A stretch of 64,000 nucleotides of DNA from Botryotinia globosa (GCA_014898425.1 RCSZ01000008.1:1499501-1563500), one strand, 5' to 3'; shown: positions 22,108-34,813, counted from the first letter of the stretch. Made by a program: numbers and translations. The notes: a model not told the origin generated them from the sequence alone.

Positions 22108-24397
22108 ACCGATGTTGATGGACGTATTGTCTTCCTTGACTCCAAATATTGCTGTGACGGTTTAGCAAGAGCTTGAGGCTAGTTCGCTGTTAATAATATA
22201 GTGATTCGACACGCAGTTGGTAAAGTGATGAATGATAGACCGGCAGCAATGAGTGAGCTGGTTATATGCTGCGTGAGGGAGATGATGGTGGAAAGAAGAT
22301 ATATAGCCGGTGCGAGAGGCGAGCGTTTTGTCAATAATGTGGGCAACCTTGGAATATCTTAACGAATAGATTGGGCAGGGTAACATTGATGCTGAGCAAG
22401 CCTTGTCATACGTGATCAACTTTATGTCGTTAGAACCCTTCCGCATCGATTTACAACCCAGCTATATAGAAGCAGGATACCCTCAAAGATTCTTTCTTGC
22501 AGGTTATCGGTACGTTGAATTATCATCCGCAGAATGACAATAGGGAGAATATACGGAATGTGAAGAGTGTACACTAATTTGGTTTGTGCAGACTGCTACT
22601 CAGAACGATTCACAATTTTGTTGAGCCTCTTTATCAATTTGCCATCGACAAACATAGACAGTCAGCCCGGATTTCGTGATGTCTGGGATGGAGGGTATGA
22701 TCTTTGGGAGCATTATCCAGATGGTTAAGATCGTTGAGAGCACTATCCAGCCCATTGCGAAAGTTGACCAGCTCGCTATCCAGCATAGCAACACCGACGT
22801 CATTACTTCCTACCGGAAATTGCGCCATGTCGTTATGGCTATTCGAAGTCGTGATAGTTGACCTTCGATGAGAGAGGAATATCATAACTCGCATGATCAC
22901 AAACCCATTTTTCATGTGAAAGAAGGTGCGGCTAACTTTGACAACACATGACAAAGAATAAAACAATATGGCAGAATCCACATTGCACTTGTTGAGGGTG
23001 ATGCTGAAAGAAACTGCATTACCCTCATGGGAAGCACTGCCTTTTTAACAACCGAAGAGTTCCTTCAATACCTTCATGCTACAAGAAGCTGTACTAGCCT
23101 CATAGGAAACACTGCCTTGCTTTCAACCGGAAAGCTCCCGCCATACTCTCATACTGAAAACCCATATACATGCACATGGAAAGCTGCCTTGCTACCAACC
23201 GAAGAGGTCCCAGAATACTTTGAAATTGGAAAACTTATCCATTTTTCACATAGGAACTTTTCGATAGAACCAATGGCTTTCAATTATCTTTCGGAAAATT
23301 CCCACGAGATAGTTTCCTATGACTCTACCTAAGGTACCTAGTAGTGGTGGCTAACGAATCTATTACCTTGTATGGAATTAGATGATTCAGGAGGAGTGGT
23401 CATCGACCCAAAACTAGCAAATACCGTACCGTACGTAGATCTTCCTTTGCGAACCAATAGGTGATGATCCCATTAGTAGCAACTCGAAAGATGCTGATAG
23501 TTCTACTCGTACCAGTAGAATACTCCGTAGAATAGATTAAGATTTCGTCTTGTAGATACCGGGACATATGTACTCTAGCCACCATGTGCAACAAGTTCTC
23601 CCTCCCTGCCAGACTGCCAGTCCCTGGTAGGTATACCAATAAAACGAACGGTACCAGGTAGGTCGAAGCACCACTAATAAAGGATGGAGTAATATCGGAC
23701 CAAAATGCTTGCTTGCTTGCAGCTTTTTGCAGCCCATTTTGTGGAGACGAATGGTTGCACAGCACGTGTGATTGACAGGCTTAACGTCCAGGTTCTCTCG
23801 AGTATATACTGTATGATTGTATCCCTCTCGTCTGCGTCTTTATGAAAGACTTTGTCTTTTTTATCATCGAAATTGGATTGGAATAGAATGGATGGATGAA
23901 CGAAGAAGAACCCGAGTAGGTAGTTACTAGTCATCACTGATCAGCTGATTAGTACGACTCTCTGTGAGTTTACCTACCTGGTAATAATAAGTATCTCTAT
24001 AAAACATCTTGTAAATACTCCGTATAATTCGATAATACAACATTATACTAAAACGTAATATAAACCTTAACCTTAACCTCCGCTTGGAACACTCATAATC
24101 ACACACTTTTTTATACAGAAATGTTTTTTATATGTTGTGCTGACACCGGGAACACTTCATTTTTGCTGCTGCTGTGTAATTTTGTAAATTGTGTTAGCGT
24201 CGGAGCTATTATAGCGCCTCTCTCCTAGTCGTCTTGGATACCCGAATCAATTACCAACGAATCTCGATTACTTTCTTACATCTTCAAGAAAGCAATTTTC
24301 GTCTTTCAGACATCAAATATTCTTCTCGAAAAAACCAGTAACTAGAGTTCCACTCATACTGGAAGCAAAATTGCAACCCTATTTTTCTACGGCGAAG
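22108..24397. other. Gene-poor 2.3 kb
   Basis: Contains the imperfect tandem repeat at 22994-23245 and, near 23520 and 24015, two copies of the TACTCCGTA word. Open frames are short and without recognisable content. The last 200 bp are the leader of STS1. No RNA gene seen. Confidence 0.4.
22994..23245 (+). repeat. Imperfect tandem repeat, about three 75-bp units
   Basis: Three diverged units each hold a GGAAxxxCTGCCTTxxTAxCAACCGAAGAG-like core: near 23025, near 23107 and near 23177. Spacing is 70-82 bp. A 101-residue plus-strand frame (23027-23332) reads through them, giving peptide repeats around STAFLTTEEF, NTALLSTGKLP and KAALLPTEEVP. Whether it is translated is unknown. Confidence 0.55.
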
Positions 24398-25361
24398 ATG
24401 AACGTTTTGCTTCCAACTCAAGCGTCGTTCTTTTCATCACCTCACCGTAACCCCATTCATACTCCAGGTAAGAAACTCCCCCTTTTGCGTCCCTTCTCAA
24501 ATTCAATACTAACAACGAATTACAGCCTCTCCGCACACAAACCTCAGAATGGGCAGTCGAAAACGAAAAGCCGATGATGATGGACTCGATGATAAAATGT
24601 CTATTTCTCCTACAAATAGCCCCGCCCTGGCCACTCGACAAATCCCCCGACCGTTCAAGAAAGTCCGAGCTAACGAAATCACTGGCCGACCTCTCAACCT
24701 CCCTCGTCTTCTCGAAACCCTAGATGCTCAGTCATTGAGAGCGGTTCTCCAAACTATCTGCGAAAGACACCCAGAGATCGGCTCGGAAATCGTCACCTCA
24801 GCACCAAGACCATCGGTAGAATCCACTCTCGGCGTCCTTCACAAATACCAAAACGAATTACGGGAAGCTTTCCCTTACGGTGGCAGTCCTGGATCCGATT
24901 ATGCGTACGATCGAGTTAAGCAACAGCTCACAAATCTCATTGATGCTTTGGTCGATTTCACACCGCATTACCTGCCACCGAACGAACAACAAACCGCTAC
25001 GTCTCTCAGCTTCCTCGATAGTGCCACCAAAATTGTTCACGATCTTCCTAACTGGGACAGTCAGTCTCACAAACATCACAAGGACAATGCGTACGATGAA
25101 ATTTCAAGGGCTTGGGCTTTGGTGATTAGTGAAGCCTCCAAGCGTGGGGGAGGATTCCAGCTTCATTCTGGCGGATGGGACCAAAGACTTGCTAGGCATA
25201 ATGATCAGAGTGGAGGAAAGATGCAGATGGCAGTCGATGCACTCGGTACAAACCTTGGTTGGATGGGAGGTAGCTCTGGAGATCCAGATTCTATCCGCAA
25301 TCAACTCCTTTCAGGTCGCTATGGTGCTAATCAGAGTGTACCAGTAGGAGCTCGCTGGTAG
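24398..25361 (+). CDS. STS1: Tethering factor for nuclear proteasome STS1/Cut8
   Basis: Cut8/STS1 anchors 26S proteasomes in the nucleus. Two exons, 24398-24467 and 24526-25361, give 301 residues. The first exon (MNVLLPTQASFFSSPHR) is the conserved fungal STS1 N-terminus and is followed across the intron by a basic MGSRKRKADDD segment, a probable nuclear localisation signal. The RQIPRPFKKVRANEITGRPL block precedes the helical domain LPRLLETLDAQSLRAVLQTI, the family hallmark. The helical bundle continues through DSATKIVHDLPNWDS and ISRAWALVISEASKRGGG to a Gly/Ser-rich tail. An annotation starting at the internal MGSRKRK would miss 31 residues. Confidence 0.92.
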
Positions 25362-25994
25362 ACTCAAATCATATTTTCTTGGTTCGGGTCATTTTGATAC
25401 TGGGAGTGTTCGTACATATGGGATAGAGGAGGTCATATCAATTGATCGATGAGTCTTGGGGGCATTAGAAGGAATTTCACCACACAGGCGTCTTGTGTTA
25501 ATCATGGTCATCGACAAACGGCAATAATCACGAAGATTACGAAGATTCCCAATTTCCTTTCATTATCCATCGGGAAGCATGGTTGGGGAGTTCTGGTACT
25601 TGAGGGATAGGTTTTTCCATTTGTACATTTGTGGAGGATACTTCGGTGGTGGCAATAATTCAATAGGCGTAATTCATTTGTCATTTTAACTTTAGTAACA
25701 TAGGGAGAATGGTTAGTATTTTGAGATCATACAATTCCATAACAATCTGAAATCCCGACTTTTCATTATCTGATATGACCGTGAGAGCCAATTGCCAGTC
25801 GGTGCATTTATCTGCACGTGATACCGTGGATTTAGCGTGTATTAAAGATGTATGACGCGACTTTGAGCCCCATCACCATCGTCAACAATATAATACACCA
25901 CCAATTTTGTCACGACATAATACCATACTTTAATTCACTTTCCAGCCCGTATGAAGTCTGATAATTAAACGATTGCTGAGCTTTAATCATCAAA
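25362..25994. other. Intergenic between STS1 and RAD52
   Basis: 633 bp, presumably STS1 trailer and RAD52 promoter. CGAAGATTACGAAGATT forms a short direct duplication near 25532. No gene seen. Confidence 0.4.
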
Positions 25995-27862
25995 ATGCCT
26001 GCGTAAGTACCTTTGATTGAGTTTCTCGACGCAACAACTAACCATCCCCAGTCCAGGCGAACAGCACAGTGGACGAGCAATCGCGAATCCATTCGAAGAG
26101 GTCAAACCGCGCATATCAGAATACACAGCACAAGAAATTGCTACATTACAAAGTAGATTGGAGAAACAACTAGGACCCGAATATATATCATCGCGAGCAG
26201 GACCGTCGGGACATAAGGTACATTACATCACGGCGGAGAAATGTATTCAGCTTGCCAACGAGGTGTTCGGATTCAATGGTTGGTCGAGTCAGATCATCGA
26301 GACACAAGTAGACTTTGTGGACGAAAATGCCACGACTTTAAAAGTCAGTTTAGGGCTCTCGGTCATTGTTAGAGTTACGTTGAAGGATGGCACTTTTCAT
26401 GAAGATGTGGGGTATGGACATATCGAGAACTGTAAGGGCAAGGCGGCGGCCTTTGAGAAGGCGAAGAAAGAGGGGACGACAGATGGGTTGAAGAGGGCAT
26501 TGAGAAATTTTGGGAATGTGTTGGGTAATTGCATCTATGATAAGGATTATCTGGCCAAGGTTACGAAGATTAAGGTCCAGCCTGTCAAGTGGGACGTCGA
26601 GAATCTACACAGACATTCGACGTTTACTCCACAAGTAGTCGCTAAGAAAGAGATTGATGCACCAAAGGTCGCAGAAAAGGCTCAGGGTCCTGGACCGGCG
26701 GGAATAAACTTATCAGGTGTGTTTTTAAAATGTGGTGGCGAAATACAACACTGACGATCTAATTAGGCGATGACACATTGATAGGAGACGATGAATTCGG
26801 AGGTATGAAGGACACTAATTACATGAAGTAGATCGTTGCTGATGATTCCCAGACTTTGATGATGCCGATTTTAACGTTGCAGATCCGAATGCTCACCCAG
26901 ATGAAGTTGCACTTCCTCCCCCACGGACTGCTTCACACCATTTCAACAATACCAGAAACGGTAACAGTACATCCTCGGGAAATGCAGGATTACCAAACCA
27001 AAGCCGAACTTCTGGGCCCTCGGGGCCTCCAGTTCCCATAATCAAGAGTGGACCGTTAGTTCAACCAAATCGACCACCAGAAGCTGGTGACCCAATAATC
27101 ACTCGCAATAATCATCCTCCACCGGCACCACGAACACCCAATGCAGGTCTCGCAAGATCGATCAGCGCAGCAGGACCTATTGTTCGCGCCCCTCAAGATC
27201 TAGTCCAACCCAACCGTCCTGCGAATCTTGTTAACGCATTCCCTGGCCGCGTTTTAAACCAACCCAATAGACCTCAACCCCAACCCCAAACAGCGTCTGG
27301 TCCTCCATCTCCATCTCGCAACAATGATATAACAGATGAAATGCCCCCACCAGGAGCTGGCTTTACCTCTGCTCGTGCTGCATCTCTCCTTCCTCAAGAA
27401 CACACACCCTCCCAAGCCCCCCCTGCAAACCTCAACCTCCCTGCTTTCAACCCCAACCTCGAATCCCCATCTATCCGCCGTACCCCAGGCGTTGATCAAA
27501 AATCCTCCAAACCGCTTTCTCGCGATTTGAAACCTGTTCCTGCGTCTGAGGCTCAAGCTCAAGCTTCTACTACTGGTCCACCACAAGCCCAGCCAGCTTC
27601 TCGTCCAGTTATTGCTGGAAATAGAAATATGAACCTGGGAAATCCTCAATTAAACACCACGAGAAAAATTGGCGCCCCTGGTAGTCCGAGTCCGATGAAA
27701 ATGGGAAATAGAAACAGCTATAAACCGCCTACGATGATGAAAAGGCCGATGCCGGAATCGAGTAGAGCTCCGCTAACGGACTTACAGACGAATGGCAGTG
27801 GAATGGCGGGGGATGAGCATGTGAATGGGGATGCGAAGAGACAGAGGTTGAATGGGATGTAG
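25995..27862 (+). CDS. RAD52: DNA repair and recombination protein RAD52
   Basis: Rad52 anneals single-stranded DNA and mediates Rad51 filament assembly in homologous recombination. Four exons: 25995-26002 (only 8 nt, ATG CCT GC), 26052-26716, 26767-26802 (36 nt) and 26853-27862, joining to 572 residues. The conserved N-terminal DNA-binding/oligomerisation domain spans about 20-195, with EYTAQEIATLQSRLEKQLGP, RAGPSGHKVHYITAEKCIQL, NEVFGFNGWSSQI, VGYGHIENCKGKAAAFEKAK and DGLKRALRNFGNVLGNCIYD. The C-terminal 350 residues are Pro/Asn/Arg-rich and disordered, with an FDDADFNV segment, and end in a basic KRQRLNGM tail. The tiny first exon and 36-nt third exon are easy to miss. Confidence 0.95.
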
Positions 27863-28677
27863 ATTTTCGAAGTAAATACACCTGTCGCAAAATAGAATAC
27901 TTGCACGAGGGATAGTGATGGAGCCGAGGATGTGATAATGAAAATAGTAGTTGCTTGGTACCAGAGGCGTTATGATGGGTCGAAGGATGGGCTGGAAAGG
28001 GATGGAATGGACATGCCAAGCAAGGCACTTTTCATAATGAAGGGGTTTGTCTATATCTGGAGTTTGCTGGGTAGTCTTGTACATTGAGCAAGTACATTCT
28101 GCGCTCATTGCTTGTTGGTAGCCATCATGGCTAAGTTAAGGATTCGTTAGGTTGTCCTGTTAAAAAGTGCTTTGAGATATCATAGGGCATGTTTATTCGC
28201 AGAATTCATATTATGTTATAGGTGCTTTTTTGCATTGTTGATTATGAAATTTTTGTTCTACATGTCTACTTATTGTAGATACGCGTGGAGATCAAAAGAC
28301 TGATATGACTCTAGCTGCAATAAAGGGTTGTAATTAGGTTACCTGAGTCCTGGTAGTTGAGGATGTGTTGATATCCAGGCAAATTCGTATTTGAACTTAT
28401 GCATAAGATTATTCACAAGATCACTTCACATAGATTCAGGGCAACGAAGTATAGAAAATGCTCGCTGATATTCAAATTCCGCTTTGCTTTTTGGCTTATA
28501 AAGTGCCTTGTGTGCTACGACGTATAAAAGATGCTCCAAAGGAAGAATAGTCTCTTTGACAAAATCTACATGTAATCGTTCCACGCCATCACGCCCAAAC
28601 ACCGACCATGCATATTTTCGTTCCATGAACGCCACCAGCCACTCCCCAATGCCCCCCCTCCCCCACCAGTCTGACCT
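27863..28677. other. Intergenic between convergent genes
   Basis: 815 bp between the 3' ends of RAD52 and the UBX-protein gene. Holds only trailers as far as can be seen; no repeats or RNA genes. Confidence 0.4.
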
Positions 28678-29859
28678 TTATTTGACGATCAAGACAGCAG
28701 AAGGGATTAAACCGGCCTCCTTCAAAGTCTTCCCGAAATCGATAGGACCTTCAAAGGTCTTCTTCGGGTAGGTCATGGTGAAACTCGTCACAGAACCGAG
28801 CTCGGCCTCGAGTTGCTGGGAAATCTCAAAGAGGGTGGTGTCGACTGGGTAAGTCTTAGTCATGACCCCGGTGGATGTTTGTAATCTCAATCGAGATTCT
28901 GTGTGGACTTTTGGAGCGCCGGATGAAGCCGTAGGGGCGGCTACTGGAGCTGGTGCTGGAGCTGGAGGGGCACGACCTTCGCGGAGAGCTTTAGCAGCTT
29001 CGGCCTTCAAGCGACGTTCCTCCTTATCGGCGGCGATCTTCTCTTGAATACGCTTCTTAGCCTGGACATCGGCGGCTTTTTCGGCGCGTTTAGCTTGTGC
29101 CTCCTTGATCTGTTGGTCCTTCGCCAGCTTCTCTTTGGCGTCCGAGACTTCCTTTGTGGACTTCATGCGAATTTGCTATGGAGAATCACATGTTAGTGTG
29201 ATGCGGGGTAGATGGGTGTGGAGGGGCAGGTGTGGATTCGAGATGAATTTAGGAATAGTAATAAGCAACGAACCTCATTGCGCTTGGCTTCCTCTCTGTC
29301 GACAATGGCCTGCTTCGCCCTCTTTTCCTTTGCCTTCTCGCGGAGCTCTGCGAGCTTCTGTTGCTTCTCTTCTTCCGTGAGAGGGGCGATCTCTTCGGTT
29401 GACTGCTCGAAATTCTCATGTTGACTATGTAACCGTATTAGCATATGCTCGTATAAAAAGGCGTGGTCGGTAACCCTTACGTCTTTTCGGCGTGGAACTG
29501 AACCTGCATCATCGAACGGAACTTCTTGCCACAATCAGTGCAGACCATCGACTTTGCCTCTTCCCCATCCTTGAGTGGCGCTGGCTCGATGTTGGGATTT
29601 GTCTCGTCGGAATCTGGTGCAGCAGCAGCTTCTGCACTTTGGATTTCCTCGATACTCTTGTCTTGGTTGTCTTCGAGCCATTGTAAAGCTCCGTTCACTG
29701 TAGTAAATAGTCAGTATGCGGGGTTACATAGATCATACACAAGGGATATGCAAGTTGGAATTTATACATACACCCGCCCGTCTTCTTGACTGCAATTTCG
29801 GCCTTTTCTTTGTCGAAGCCCATGTCGAGAAGTTGTTGGAGATCGCTTGGTGCAGACAT
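28678..29859 (-). CDS. UBA / C2H2 zinc-finger / UBX domain protein (SAKS1-like)
   Basis: A Cdc48/p97 adaptor candidate. Four exons on the minus strand: 29859-29772, 29697-29481, 29424-29274 and 29175-28678, giving 317 residues. Residues 1-40 are a UBA domain (LQQLLDMGFDKEKAEIAV, then NGALQWLEDNQD) for ubiquitin binding. Residues of about 84-106 form one C2H2 finger (CTDCGKKF, then HAEKTQH). A long charged coiled coil rich in Lys/Glu/Ala/Arg covers about 115-225, followed by a short Pro/Ala linker. The C-terminal UBX domain starts near ESRLRLQTSTG and ends in SAVLIVK. The exon 1 donor is GGGT|GTATGT; the alternative GT two bases earlier breaks the frame. Architecture matches UBXN1/SAKS1-type proteins. 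Confidence 0.9.
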
Positions 29860-30111
29860 TTTTAATAAGTATTTCGGTTTGTTGGTTTGTTGGTTTATTG
29901 TAGGTTAATTGTAAGGAAGTTGTATCTATGTAAAAGTATGGGAAATATTATGTCGAGTATTATTATGACGAGATGCAAGAGCTCAGGGTTGTGCGGAATA
30001 ATATAATGATGGGTGGGCCGTACTAGAAAGCACTAGGTAAACATGGGATGAATGGATTTGATATCTAATTGATTGATTAATTGGTAGTTGACAGGAATTC
30101 TTTGAATTGCC

Positions 30112-30141
30112 GTATATATAATATATATATATATATATATG
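30112..30141. repeat. (TA)n microsatellite
   Basis: About 28 bp of alternating TA in a 5' flank, probably length-variable. Confidence 0.9.
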
Positions 30142-30351
30142 ATGATCCGTGATAATGAAAAAGCTTCGAAGCCAGGTAGAAATAAGGTATGGAATGGATT
30201 AGTTGAATGTTCTAGATTGAAGTGAAGCAATACGTAGATACTCGGGTAGCCGGAGACTTATTAGATCTATACACCTCCACACTCGGAATGTGATGGAACT
30301 AGCAGGTATAAAGGATAAAATTGACTGATTAGATATGAATTTGTTAATGAC

Positions 30352-30548
30352 GTTAGATTTCCACCATTAGATTCCACCATTAGATTCCACCATTAGATTC
30401 CACCATTAGATTCCACCATTAGATTCCACCATTAGATTCCACCATTAGATTCCACCATTAGATTCCACCATTAGATTCCACCATTAGATTCCACCATTAG
30501 ATTCCACCATTAGATTCCACCATTAGATTCCACCATTAGATTCCCACC
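30352..30548. repeat. 13-bp minisatellite, about 15 copies
   Basis: The unit ATTAGATTCCACC is repeated essentially perfectly 14 times, with a slightly diverged unit at each end (GTTAGATTTCCACC at the left). Perfect identity over nearly 200 bp implies recent expansion or continuing homogenisation. Located about 0.5 kb from the UBX start and 0.8 kb from the VAP start. Confidence 0.95.
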
Positions 30549-30560
30549 TACCATATATGT

Positions 30561-30632
30561 ACACACAGAGACAAACACACACACGCACACACACACGCAC
30601 ACGCACATACACATACACATACACATACACAC
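30561..30632. repeat. CA-rich microsatellite with ACACAT/ACGCAC variants
   Basis: CACACACACG and CATACACATACAC units in a 70-bp tract immediately after the 13-bp minisatellite. Confidence 0.85.
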
Positions 30633-31316
30633 TTCACTGGGCAGCTAGGTGTATATACTTTGTAATCCATAATCCACTACTCGACTTATCGCTGAATACA
30701 TTCATTATACACACAAAAGGTACTTCACCAACCAACTTGAACTACTATGTATGCAATCAAAAGACACTGATGAAGGGTTGATGGACAGGAATGCCAAAAT
30801 TCATGAAAATACTTATTAGAATCAAATTAAGACATGATTCTTTTCATTATTCGTAAAAACCAGGTATAAATGCCAATCCAACCAGTAATAAAACAACAAT
30901 AATAACAATAATTCACCCCTTTCTTACTCTTGAAAGTTACAAATACATCCATACATACAATACAGACTTGACATACATACGAGACTCTGCTCTACTCTTC
31001 TACCCTTCTACCCTTCTACCCTTCTACCCATCTTCCCGTCTATCATATCTATCATCATCATATATGTATTGGCCGTAATAATCCACCAGGGAATGACAAA
31101 CGACCACCCATCCATCACCTTCTTTGTCACTCTCGGACCCTCGTCATTACATATCAACCACCTCGAGCGAAACAAACCCCATCCTAATAAATAATTCCTC
31201 AACTTACAAATATTAATCTGGCTTAATCCCACAATCCCACAATCCCACAACCTCACAACCTCTCAACCTCACAAACACTTTGAATACTTTGAACCAACAT
31301 TACTAATACGCCCATC

Positions 31317-32611
31317 ATGTCCGTCGAAATCGATTTGCAAGAGCTTGGCTTTCACCGTACGCTATCATAAATTATTCTCCTCCGAGGAAAGGAAAGGAAA
31401 GACACGAGATGGGGAATTCTAACATGTGGCAGGTCCTTTTACCACGGAGGTGTCGCAAACATTGAGAATCAGAAATCCTAATCGTACTCCCGTTGGTTTC
31501 AAGGTAGGGAAATCTGTTGCCGTGTCGTTGGCCATTCTCCAAGTGCTAATGTGGTTTATTTCCAACAGGTCAAGACCACTGCGCCCAAACAGTTGGTTCT
31601 ACTACACCTCACACCTTCGAAATATCGTTCTAATACTTGCGAATAGATACTGCGTGCGACCAAACTCTGGTAAATTGGAGCCGGGAAGAAGCATAGATGT
31701 CACTGGTATGCGCCGATTAGGATGGCAAACAGTACGTGGCTAAGGCTAATCTTGCTGGCATAGTTCTTTTACAGGCAATGAAGGATGAGCCACCTCTCGA
31801 TGCAAAATGCAGAGATAAATTCTTAGTTCAGTCGGTCGAAATCACACCAGATAAGGAGTTTGTCGATTCGCCCTCAAACGTACAGTACCCACGATATATA
31901 ATCCATAGGGACTTTCCCTCACATGGACGTACGCTAACTGTATTTCATACAGCATGTCGACCGAGCAGATAAGAAGGATATTCAAGAGAAAAAGATTCGT
32001 GTCGTTTTCCTCCCACCAAAGTCGACAGGAGCAGCAGTCATTACACCTATGAGAAATGGTGTCAATGGAGCAAATAGTGCGGTATGTTCTGGTTCCTTGT
32101 GTACCATCCCCGAAGAAGCGGAATTGACTAACATTAACATCTCTAGCTTCCAACCCCAGACACTGCCCCTCCAGCCTATCGATCAGTATCTCCCGAAGAA
32201 CATTTCACCCCTGCAGCAAACCGTGTCGTACCAGCAAACTCAGGCCCAGCCCCCTCCGTCAGTGTCAACGACGAGCCAATCGGCAATCGCAACCTCGGCG
32301 ACGCTCGATCTTCTGCTTTCAACCCCGCAGATAGTACCAGCAGAGAAAGTAATGCATCCGCAGTCACCGCCCCAACCGGAATGCCTACCTCCGTCGAAGA
32401 ACTCCAAGCCCAACTCGCCGAAGCGAAGAAAACTATCGCATCCTACGCCGAACAAGGTGGTATGAGAATGAGAAAAGTGGCAAATGGGGAAACGTCAAAT
32501 GAGACGGTCAATGAAATGGCAACCAAGTTACAAGGTGTAGAAGGTGTACCTGTACAAATCGTCGCAGCTCTATGTTTGCTTAGCTTCTTACTCGCATACC
32601 TGTTCTTTTAA
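31317..32611 (+). CDS. VAMP-associated protein (VAP/Scs2), ER membrane tether
   Basis: A tail-anchored ER protein whose MSP domain binds FFAT-motif lipid-transfer proteins at contact sites. Seven exons: 31317-31356, 31433-31503, 31569-31591 (23 nt), 31647-31705, 31764-31879, 31953-32081 and 32147-32611, joining to 300 residues with all phases consistent. The MSP domain covers about 1-125: FTTEVSQTLRIRNPNRTPVG, FKVKTTAPKQYCVRPNSG across two introns, IDVTVLLQAM and DKFLVQSV. A Pro/Ser-rich linker follows, with a predicted coiled coil near SVEELQAQLAEAKKTIASY. The last 20 residues (VQIVAALCLLSFLLAYLFF) are a C-terminal membrane anchor. The identity is clear; which VAP paralog it is was not resolved. 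Confidence 0.92.
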
Positions 32612-33540
32612 TCTAAAGTTGGGTGTGCCTGTCTGCTCGCGTTCTGACTTTTGGGTTGTGGTTTCTGGCTTTGATGGGTTATAGCGTTGCACCTCTCTCT
32701 TCCATTATTGTATAAGAGGAAAGACACAAAGCAAAATAATCAATATTGGGTGTCTCTGGTGCTCTCGGGTGCAGTTACTCTTAGGTACTGGTTTCTTGGG
32801 TTCTAGACCTCGTTCTTCTCCTTGTACGTTTGTGAAATAAGCACAAGAGAAGAGCCCTCTAATTTTACGACGATTCCTCCAATACTTTACCTTTCCTTGC
32901 TGTTGATTTTCCTTTTTTTTCTTTCTTTTTTTTCGATTTCCTCTCGCCACAGCTTTTGCATTACGAATGTACCACCTGTATTCTATTGCTGTTTCAGACG
33001 AGTTCAGCCTTTCGACAAAGTTACTTTTCCTTTACGTTTTCTTTCTTTTGTTGCGGTGTGAGGGGGCTTCTACGTATGTGTTCGCCCGGAAAACGCGGGT
33101 GAAGGAAAGAGAGATGGGCGAGAGGCCAGAAGTCCTGGATCTGGCTGGACTGGGCCGGGCTATGCTGGAATGAATTAAATCCGTAATATGGTATCGGATG
33201 TATGTAGCGAGAGAGAGCGAGTAGGCAATGAAGTGCTGGAATGATGGCGAATTACGTTTGATACATAGTAGGTAGTTGGTGAGGTAAGGTACAAAATCTC
33301 AGTTAAATTGTAAAAGACAATTGCAGAAGTGACAATTGATATCAAATGTACCATGTATACTTTTAAAAAAATAAAAAAATATGTGTGTGTACGCCGAAAA
33401 ATGCATTCTATAACTCGTCTCATCTCATAATCGTATATACAAATTCAAATCAAGGATGATGTCCCTCCTTCCACTCGTAGAAGGAATACTCTAAAACTCG
33501 AATCTCATCTCATCTCTGAAAGAAATTAAAAAGTCGAAAT
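32612..33540. other. Intergenic between convergent genes
   Basis: 929 bp between VAP (plus) and the desaturase (minus). T/C-rich near 32890-32940. Frames on either strand show no recognisable domain. Confidence 0.4.
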
Positions 33541-34813
33541 CTAAGCCTGAATCTCCTGCTGCGTCCAGCCTCCGACTTTTCTTCCTCCTTCCTTTCTCTT
33601 AACTCTACACGTCATTCCAACCTCCTTATCCCACACAAACTGCCATATCACATAAATCCAACTCTCATGTCTGGGCAACTCTGCATAGAATTCCTTGGCT
33701 ATCTCATGAAGCGCAGGTAAACGTGTCCAGGGAACAGCGGGGAAATCATGATGTTCATTATGCAGTCCAACATTGTAGGTGAAGAAATTGAGAGGACCGT
33801 AATAAGAAAATGTCTCTGGGATTTCGACACCAGTTTTTGGGTCGCGGGCTGCGAGGGGCTGACGTTCGAAAACATAGTGCTCGGCGATGAAATGTCCGGC
33901 GCAGGGGTGGAGGGAACCGGCCAAGAAAGCGGAGAGGATAAGGTAGTAGAGGGAGTTGTAGGAATTGGTTGATTTTACGAGGAGGATGTCGAAGACGACT
34001 TGCACGAAGATGTTGAAGATGTGGATGGAGGTGAAGGGGACGGCATAGACGAAGATGGGACGGATGGCGTAGAATAGGATTTGGAAGGTGCAGAAGAAGG
34101 CTTTTCCGAGGAGGGAATCGAGGAACAGGGCTTCGAAGCGGGTGGGGAGATCGGTGTCTAGACCATCGACGCCGAGAGATTTGTGGTGGGTAAGATGATA
34201 TGGCTGGAAATTTGTTAGTTTTGGGGACATTGGAGGGGTTCTATAGATGTAAACGTACTCTGAAAGAAGCAGAATAAGGGATTCCAATAGGTAGATTTGC
34301 AAAAATCGCCAGTGCCCGATTCAAGTTTGGGTTTCTAAATGCCAAATTGTGGGATATTTCGTGGATGGCAAGGAACAGGTTTTGATTTGCGGTTGCGCCA
34401 ATGATGTAGGCAGTGAGGAAGAATTTCCAGGAGAGGAAAGGTGTATTTCGGAGGAGGTAAGCGCAGAGGATTTGGATTGATACGACGAGGAGAACGACAT
34501 ATTTGGTGAGGGGTTCAGGTCCGCAGAGTTTAGTTACCTATAAGGAGGGGATTAGCATCTATTCTTGATTGATAGGTAATAATAGGGAATTGAGATGGAT
34601 AATTACCTCTGGATGAGCTTTGATAATAGCTAAACGTCTGCTTCGATGAGGTTCCTCGGTATATGTCCAAAAGAAATCATGTTCTTTCACATCGATATCT
34701 TGTCGTGGAGGGGCATCTTCATTCTTTTCCGAGATACCTCCTGCTCCATTGGTTCTTAATCGTGGGGTGGTTGAACCCGAGGTTGTCATAGTAGAAGTAG
34801 CTACTGGCGGCAT
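33541..34813 (-). CDS. Sphingolipid delta(4)-desaturase (DES1 family)
   Basis: Introduces the 4,5 trans double bond of the long-chain base of ceramide, in the ER membrane. Three exons on the minus strand, 34813-34607, 34537-34259 and 34203-33541, give 382 residues. The N-terminus carries the family DES motif (EHDFFWTYTEEPHRSRR) ahead of KAHPEVTKLCGPEP. The three histidine boxes of di-iron desaturases are present: HEISHN near 130, HLTHH near 167 and HNEHHDFP near 308. Hydrophobic segments flank them. The C-terminal EVGMTCRVKRK segment is typical. In fungi this activity feeds glucosylceramide synthesis. Confidence 0.95.

Larger units (their letters stand above)
29860..31316. other. Repeat-rich divergent intergenic region
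   Basis: 1.46 kb between the UBX gene and the VAP gene, both probably promoted from here. It holds a TA tract, a 13-bp minisatellite, a CA-rich microsatellite and a TCTACCCT repeat near 30998-31030 (listed separately or noted here). No gene seen. Confidence 0.5.

Noticed and set aside
24062..24080. ACCTTAACCTTAACC as telomere-like repeat
   Set aside because: Only two and a half copies, and the unit is not the fungal CCCTAA telomere repeat.
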